From Xylaria sp. FL1777 (Eukaryota; Ascomycota; Sordariomycetes; Xylariales; Xylariaceae), in NCBI GenBank assembly GCA_022578965.1, contig MU400658.1, forward strand, positions 37,598-101,597: a stretch of DNA of 64,000 nucleotides, written 5' to 3'. Position numbers and translations under genes: made by a program. This document shows, piece by piece, positions 60,515 through 64,000 of the stretch; position 1 is the stretch's first letter, and each line of letters starts with the position of its first letter. Below the pieces are notes generated by a model. It saw only the letters and a program-made list of their open reading frames with translations. It had not been told where the DNA came from and made no database searches.

Positions 60515-60690
60515 AAACTGCTATTATTACTATATTGTTTTATAACTGCTATTATTATTCTATTGTTAAATAACCGCTATAATTATTATATTGTTTACTA
60601 ACTGCTATAATTACTATATTATTAATTAACTGCTATTGTTATTATATTGTTAACTAACCGCTATGATTATTGTATTATTAAATAATATTA
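60515..60690 (+). repeat. ~30-base minisatellite, left part
   Basis: About six units of the TAACTGCTATTATTACTATA type. The gypsy integrase relic abuts it at 60,691. Confidence 0.85.
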
Positions 60691-61155
60691 CAACAAAAAC
60701 AAAATGCAAACACTAATATTCCCTAAATCAAAACAAAACAACCAAGCAACAAATTAAAGTTCAAGAAACTTAGTCCTTTCAAAGTTAAAGAAGTCATTTT
60801 ACCTACTAACTATAAACTATCATTACTAAAGAATATGCAGATTCACCCAGTTTTTTACATCTCTTTACTAAAACTAGCGCTTATTAATATACTTATCGAA
60901 ACACAATTGGAAATAAAGACAAACTAGAACGTTTATAAAGTAAAGAATATACTAGATTCCTGTTAAAATAACAATAACATTAAATACCTTGTTAAGTAAA
61001 AAAGATACTTACATGCTAACAATACTTAAGAACTTAAGAAACACTTAAAAACTGCTGCAACGATTGTAAATTAGTTTTACTGCTAATACTCTAACCGCCT
61101 GAAACCAAGGAAAGAAGGTCGGCCTCGAAGGAAACATCTAAGGAATTCTAATTAA
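60691..61155 (+). pseudogene. Ty3/gypsy integrase C-terminus with chromodomain (relic)
   Basis: The plus frame begins truncated with NTNIP-stop-IKTKQPSNKLKFKKL, followed by SPFKVKEV, YKLSLLKNMQIHPVFYISLL and a chromodomain remnant: NVYKVKNILDSC-stop-NNNNIKYLVK-stop-KRYLHANNT-stop-E. In chromoviruses this is the GPFKI..LPKxMKIHPVFHISLL integrase tail followed by the chromodomain that targets integration to heterochromatin. The Trp positions of YLVKW and NTWE are TAG or TAA. It ends at TAA 61,153-61,155 after a basic PRKEGRPRRKHL tail. The catalytic core is missing in this copy. RT, RNase H and protease are not in the window. Confidence 0.85.
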
Positions 61156-61684
61156 ACTTGGATAAAGCAGCCTGCGCTGCTTTAGCCCGCTTTTTCTGTT
61201 ATTTTTGCTTTTTTGCTAACGCTTTTTGTTTTTCTTTAATACGCTCTATTTTGTTTAATTTATCTAGGAACTAAAGCTCTTGTTAAACCATTTTAACACT
61301 TTTTGCCTTTAGAAAACGTTTCTGTATGCAAAGCTAAGCTAGCTTGCTTAAAACAAAATTAAGGCTGTCTTAAGCTTGTTTTAGTTCTTTCTAAACTAAG
61401 AGCAGCTGTTGCTTTGCCTGCTTTTTTTTTTCTTTAAAACAATAGTGCTTAGAAACTATATTGTTAATTAAGTTAATTAGAACCCCTGATTTATCGCAAG
61501 AACGGCTAGCGTGTACGCACTCGAAGCAGCAAAACACATCATCTGTTATTTTGCATATTAGTAACTAATTAAAGCAGCAAAAACAAGGCATAACTTTATA
61601 ACTAGTAGAATTAATAAAAAAAGCAAAAACAAGTTTTTGCTCTGTTTTTAATAAGCGGTTAGTTTTTTTAATACGTTTTGACAT
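61148..61684 (-). pseudogene. Antisense accessory ORF of the gypsy element (relic)
   Basis: It starts at ATG 61,684 (MSKRIKKTNRLLKTEQKLVF), then YKVMPCFCCFN-stop, VFCCFECVHASRSCDKSG, followed by a Gln/Lys/Glu-rich helical tail. It ends at TAG 61,148-61,150, overlapping the pol stop by a few bases in convergent orientation. The spaced CxxC, CCFEC and SC cysteines suggest a small zinc-binding module followed by a coiled coil. From memory, similar antisense ORFs lie between pol and the 3' LTR in several fungal Ty3/gypsy elements; their function is not known to me. About six in-frame stops, all TAA or TAG. Confidence 0.65.
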
Positions 61685-61727
61685 TTTAACGCGCAAAGAA
61701 AAAAAAAAGAAAATACTTACAAGAAAT

Positions 61728-62219
61728 TGTTAGGACAACAATTCTGGAAAAAAGGAGATAATATTACAAAATTAGCACTAGGGTAGCCTTTAGAGCGGCC
61801 TAATGCCTCTATATATACCCGGCACTTCTTTTTTGCTAACTAGAATTAAGTTACGTAATGGCTTACTTAGCTCACCGAACTTACGGTAATCTAGTGCTTA
61901 CTAAACTTACAATAATCCAGTGCTTACTAAACTTGCAGTAATCCAAAAAAAAAATCTTTACCTTTCCTACTTTTTCTTTGTTTATATAATTGTACCCTTT
62001 TTATAACTAGTTACTTACTTAGTTCTAGCTCTTTAGCTATTAATTTCTTTATAACTGCTAAGCATTAATACACTTATTACTTTTAATTCTTTAAGACCCC
62101 TATTAATGCACAGTAGTAAGAGTACCCCGAAAACTTCTTTAACGAACTACCGCTAAAAATCCTATTGTTGCCTACAAATCAAAACCCTAAAAGCAAACCT
62201 GTTATATTAATATATAACA
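61728..62219 (+). mobile_element. 3' LTR of a Ty3/gypsy element
   Basis: The left end TGTTAGGACAAC (61,728) and right end TATATAACA (62,219) give TGTTA..TAACA termini over 492 bases, and it lies downstream of pol as a 3' LTR should. It contains a TATA-like CTCTATATATACCC (61,807-61,820) and three tandem copies of an AAACTTGCAGTAATCCAxTGCTT type 27-base unit (about 61,877-61,945). No 5' LTR is in the window. Confidence 0.75.
61807..61820 (+). promoter_or_regulatory. TATA-like box in the LTR
   Basis: CTCTATATATACCC followed by GGCACTTCTT is the expected kind of retrotransposon promoter. It is based on sequence only. Confidence 0.4.
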
Positions 62220-62222
62220 GGT
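62197..62222. repeat. 26-base palindrome at the LTR end
   Basis: ACCTGTTATAT and ATATAACAGGT are arms around a short AT centre, spanning the LTR terminus at 62,219. This is also the breakpoint where orientation differs between copies A and B. Confidence 0.6.
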
Positions 62223-62234
62223 CTGTTACAAATA

Positions 62235-62395
62235 ACTACTATTAATATTATATTGTTAATTAATAGCTATAATTATTATATTATTAAATAACCGCTATTG
62301 TTATTATATTATTAAGTAACTACTATTGTTATTATATTGTTAACTAACCGCTATGATTATTGAATTGTTAAGTAACCGCTATTATTATTATTTTA
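62235..62395 (+). repeat. ~30-base minisatellite, right part
   Basis: About five units of TAACCGCTATTGTTATTATATT type, same orientation as the left part at 60,515-60,690. Confidence 0.85.
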
Positions 62396-62524
62396 AGTTA
62401 CGTTTAAAAAGAGGGTGTTTTTTTGGAACACAAGAAAAAAAGAACAGGATTATTATTATACCATGTGTTATTTAATGAGTTATTGTTTCGAAAACATATA
62501 TTGCAAAAAAAAAAAAAAATGCAA

Positions 62525-63850
62525 TTTTTTGTATTGTTATAAAGGAAAGGTAGAGTTTTATGAGGAAGAGGTAGAGTTTTATGAAGAAAAAGTAGAGTTT
62601 GAAAAAAACAAGATAATGTTTTGAAAAGAAAAAAATAATAGTTTAAAAATACGCAGTAAAGTTTGCAGAAAAAGAGGTATAATATTGTAAGAAAAAAAGA
62701 ATGTATTAAAAAAAGAAGTAAGGTTAAATAAAACAAGAGATACAGTTTATAAAAAAAAAAAAGGTAATAAATATATATGTATAGTAAAAAAAAATATATA
62801 ATGTAAGTTAATTTTTTAAAAAAAAGATATAAAAGCAGAAAAAAAGGAGGTATAACGAGATGTTATAGTAATGTTATAATTTCAAAAAGCAGCAGGTTAA
62901 AAATACAAGTTTTATGGTGATTGTTTTTTATTTCGGGGGGTTATTTCTGGTATGTTACGAAAAAAGAAGTAAAGGTTTTATAAAAAAAAGGTGGAAGTTT
63001 TACAAAAAAAAAGTTAAAGATTTATCAAAAAGAGGTGAAAGTTTTATAAAGAAAAGGTCAAAGTTTTACGAAAAAAAAGTAAAAGTTTTATAAAAAAGAG
63101 GTAAAAGTGTTATAAAAAAAAAGTAAAAGATTAATTAAAAACAGGTTAAAAGTTATAAAAAAAAGGTTAAGGTGTTATAAAGAAAAAGGTTAAAGTTTTA
63201 TAAAAAAAAAAAGAAAGTTTTAAAAGGAAAAAAGTGAAGGTTTTATAAAGAAAAAGTTAGGGGTTTATAAAGAAAAAATTAAAGTTTTATAAAAAAAAGG
63301 TTATAGGTTTATAAAGAACAAGTAAAGTTATATAATAATGTATTATTATGTATAAAGTAAAGTTTAAAATTATAGTTAAAGAAAAAAAAATGAACGAAAA
63401 ATGAGATATTATCATAGGAATAAAAAATAAAAGGTAGTATATAAGAAGGAAAAAAATTGTAAAAAAGAAAAAAGAAAATGTTGAAGTTGTTTTTAAAAGG
63501 ACATGTTTTATAGGAAAAAAGAAAGAAAATGTAAAAAAAAAGGGGCAAGATTATTGTTATGGTATAAAACGGCAGAAGTTAAAAAAGATTAGGGTTACGT
63601 TACAGATTTTTTTTTTTTTTTAAGGTGTTTTATGAAGAAGAGGTAAAAGTATGGAAAAAGAAAAAGGGTGAAAAAAAAGTAAGAAGTATAGAATTTAGGG
63701 TTAAGCGTGTAATAAAAAAGAAGGAAAAAAAAAAAAAAAAAAAAGGGAATTATGGTGTTTTATGAAAAAGAGGTAAAAAATTTTTAGGGTTATAAACAGT
63801 ATTTTTCGAAAATGGAAAAAAAAAAGGGGTTTTATGAAGAAGAGGCGCGT
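62525..63850 (+). repeat. Purine-rich ~21-base subtelomeric repeats, copy B
   Basis: The unit GTAGAGTTTTATGAAGAAGA is best kept at 62,538-62,600 and recurs in decayed form to 63,850 (for example 63,628-63,650, 63,755-63,775, 63,832-63,846). In one frame the unit reads VEFYEEE, giving a 69-codon ORF at 62,415-62,624. It is probably non-coding satellite next to the telomere. Confidence 0.8.
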
Positions 63851-63867
63851 TACCCGTTAGAAAGGTA

Positions 63868-63905
63868 TGAGGGTTTCAGGGTTGCTCGGGTTAGGGTGGG
63901 GGTTT
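63868..63905 (+). repeat. Degenerate telomere-proximal hexamers
   Basis: GAGGGTTTCAGGGTTGCTCG, then GGTTAGGGTGGGGGTTTG: variant hexamers between unique DNA and the perfect array. The same stretch is recognisable, decayed, at 30,690-30,730. Confidence 0.85.
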
Positions 63906-64000
63906 GGGTTAGGGTTAGGGTTAGGGTTAGGGTTAGGGTTAGGGTTAGGGTTAGGGTTAGGGTTAGGGTTAGGGTTAGGGTTAGGGTTAGGGTTAGGGTT
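63906..64000 (+). repeat. Telomere (TTAGGG)n
   Basis: About 16 perfect tandem TTAGGG hexamers to the last base of the window, G-rich strand 5'->3' outward, as expected for a right chromosome terminus. Confidence 0.98.

Larger units (their letters stand above)
43288..63868. repeat. Subtelomeric block, copy B (less decayed)
   Basis: Direct-orientation partner of 1-30,730. It is still AT-rich and gene-poor but keeps many C and G positions lost in copy A, so it is the better template for reading relics. It runs into the live telomere. Differences from A are an extra 2.1 kb segment (45,565-47,655), absence of A's 11.3 kb segment, fewer minisatellite units, and a gypsy fragment in the other orientation. 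Confidence 0.9.

Noticed and set aside
1..64000. tRNA, rRNA or other structural RNA genes
   Set aside because: No tRNA-like A/B boxes with a foldable cloverleaf and no rRNA sequence were recognised on either strand.

Overview
The window is the right-hand end of a eukaryotic chromosome. It finishes in an uninterrupted (TTAGGG)n telomere (63,906-64,000) running 5'->3' off the end. The DNA is very AT-rich, has almost no intact genes, and carries recognisable coding relics whose Trp, Gln and Arg codons have become TAG or TAA. Paired repeats differ mainly by C-to-T and G-to-A changes. Together with chromovirus-type Ty3/gypsy remains and a TTAGGG telomere, this points to a filamentous ascomycete (Pezizomycotina) whose repeats have been hit by repeat-induced point mutation (RIP). 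Species cannot be told. I see no gene that I believe is functional.

Layout. (1) 1-30,730 is subtelomeric block 'copy A', extremely AT-rich; its right end still shows decayed telomere hexamers. (2) 30,746-32,880 and 32,886-35,022 are two head-to-tail copies of a ~2.14 kb unit with telomere-like hexamers at its left edge. The first is as decayed as copy A, the second much less so. (3) 34,897-~38,230 is one long RIP-killed reading frame of a large ascomycete protein family of unknown function, starting inside the second unit. (4) 38,230-43,288 has no other copy in the window and is mostly minisatellites. (5) 43,288-63,868 is subtelomeric block 'copy B', the less mutated partner of copy A in the same orientation, followed by the live telomere.

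Copies A and B are colinear over almost their whole length (A1-2,000 with B43,288-45,085; A13,312-14,000 with B45,090-45,565; A14,005-30,730 with B47,655-63,900). The differences are informative: an 11.3 kb segment only in A (2,000-13,311), a 2.1 kb segment only in B (45,565-47,655) that holds a dead chromodomain gene, tandem arrays of different copy number, and a Ty3/gypsy 3' fragment (integrase C-terminal half, chromodomain, antisense accessory ORF, LTR) lying in opposite orientations in A and B.

The simplest history is that one chromosome end was joined on to another: an old end (A plus its telomere) lies internally, followed by telomere-associated units, a gene relic, and a second homologous end. 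The abrupt change in decay at 32,886 means either ectopic recombination between two differently aged ends or an assembly join, and long reads across 30.6-35.1 kb would tell these apart.
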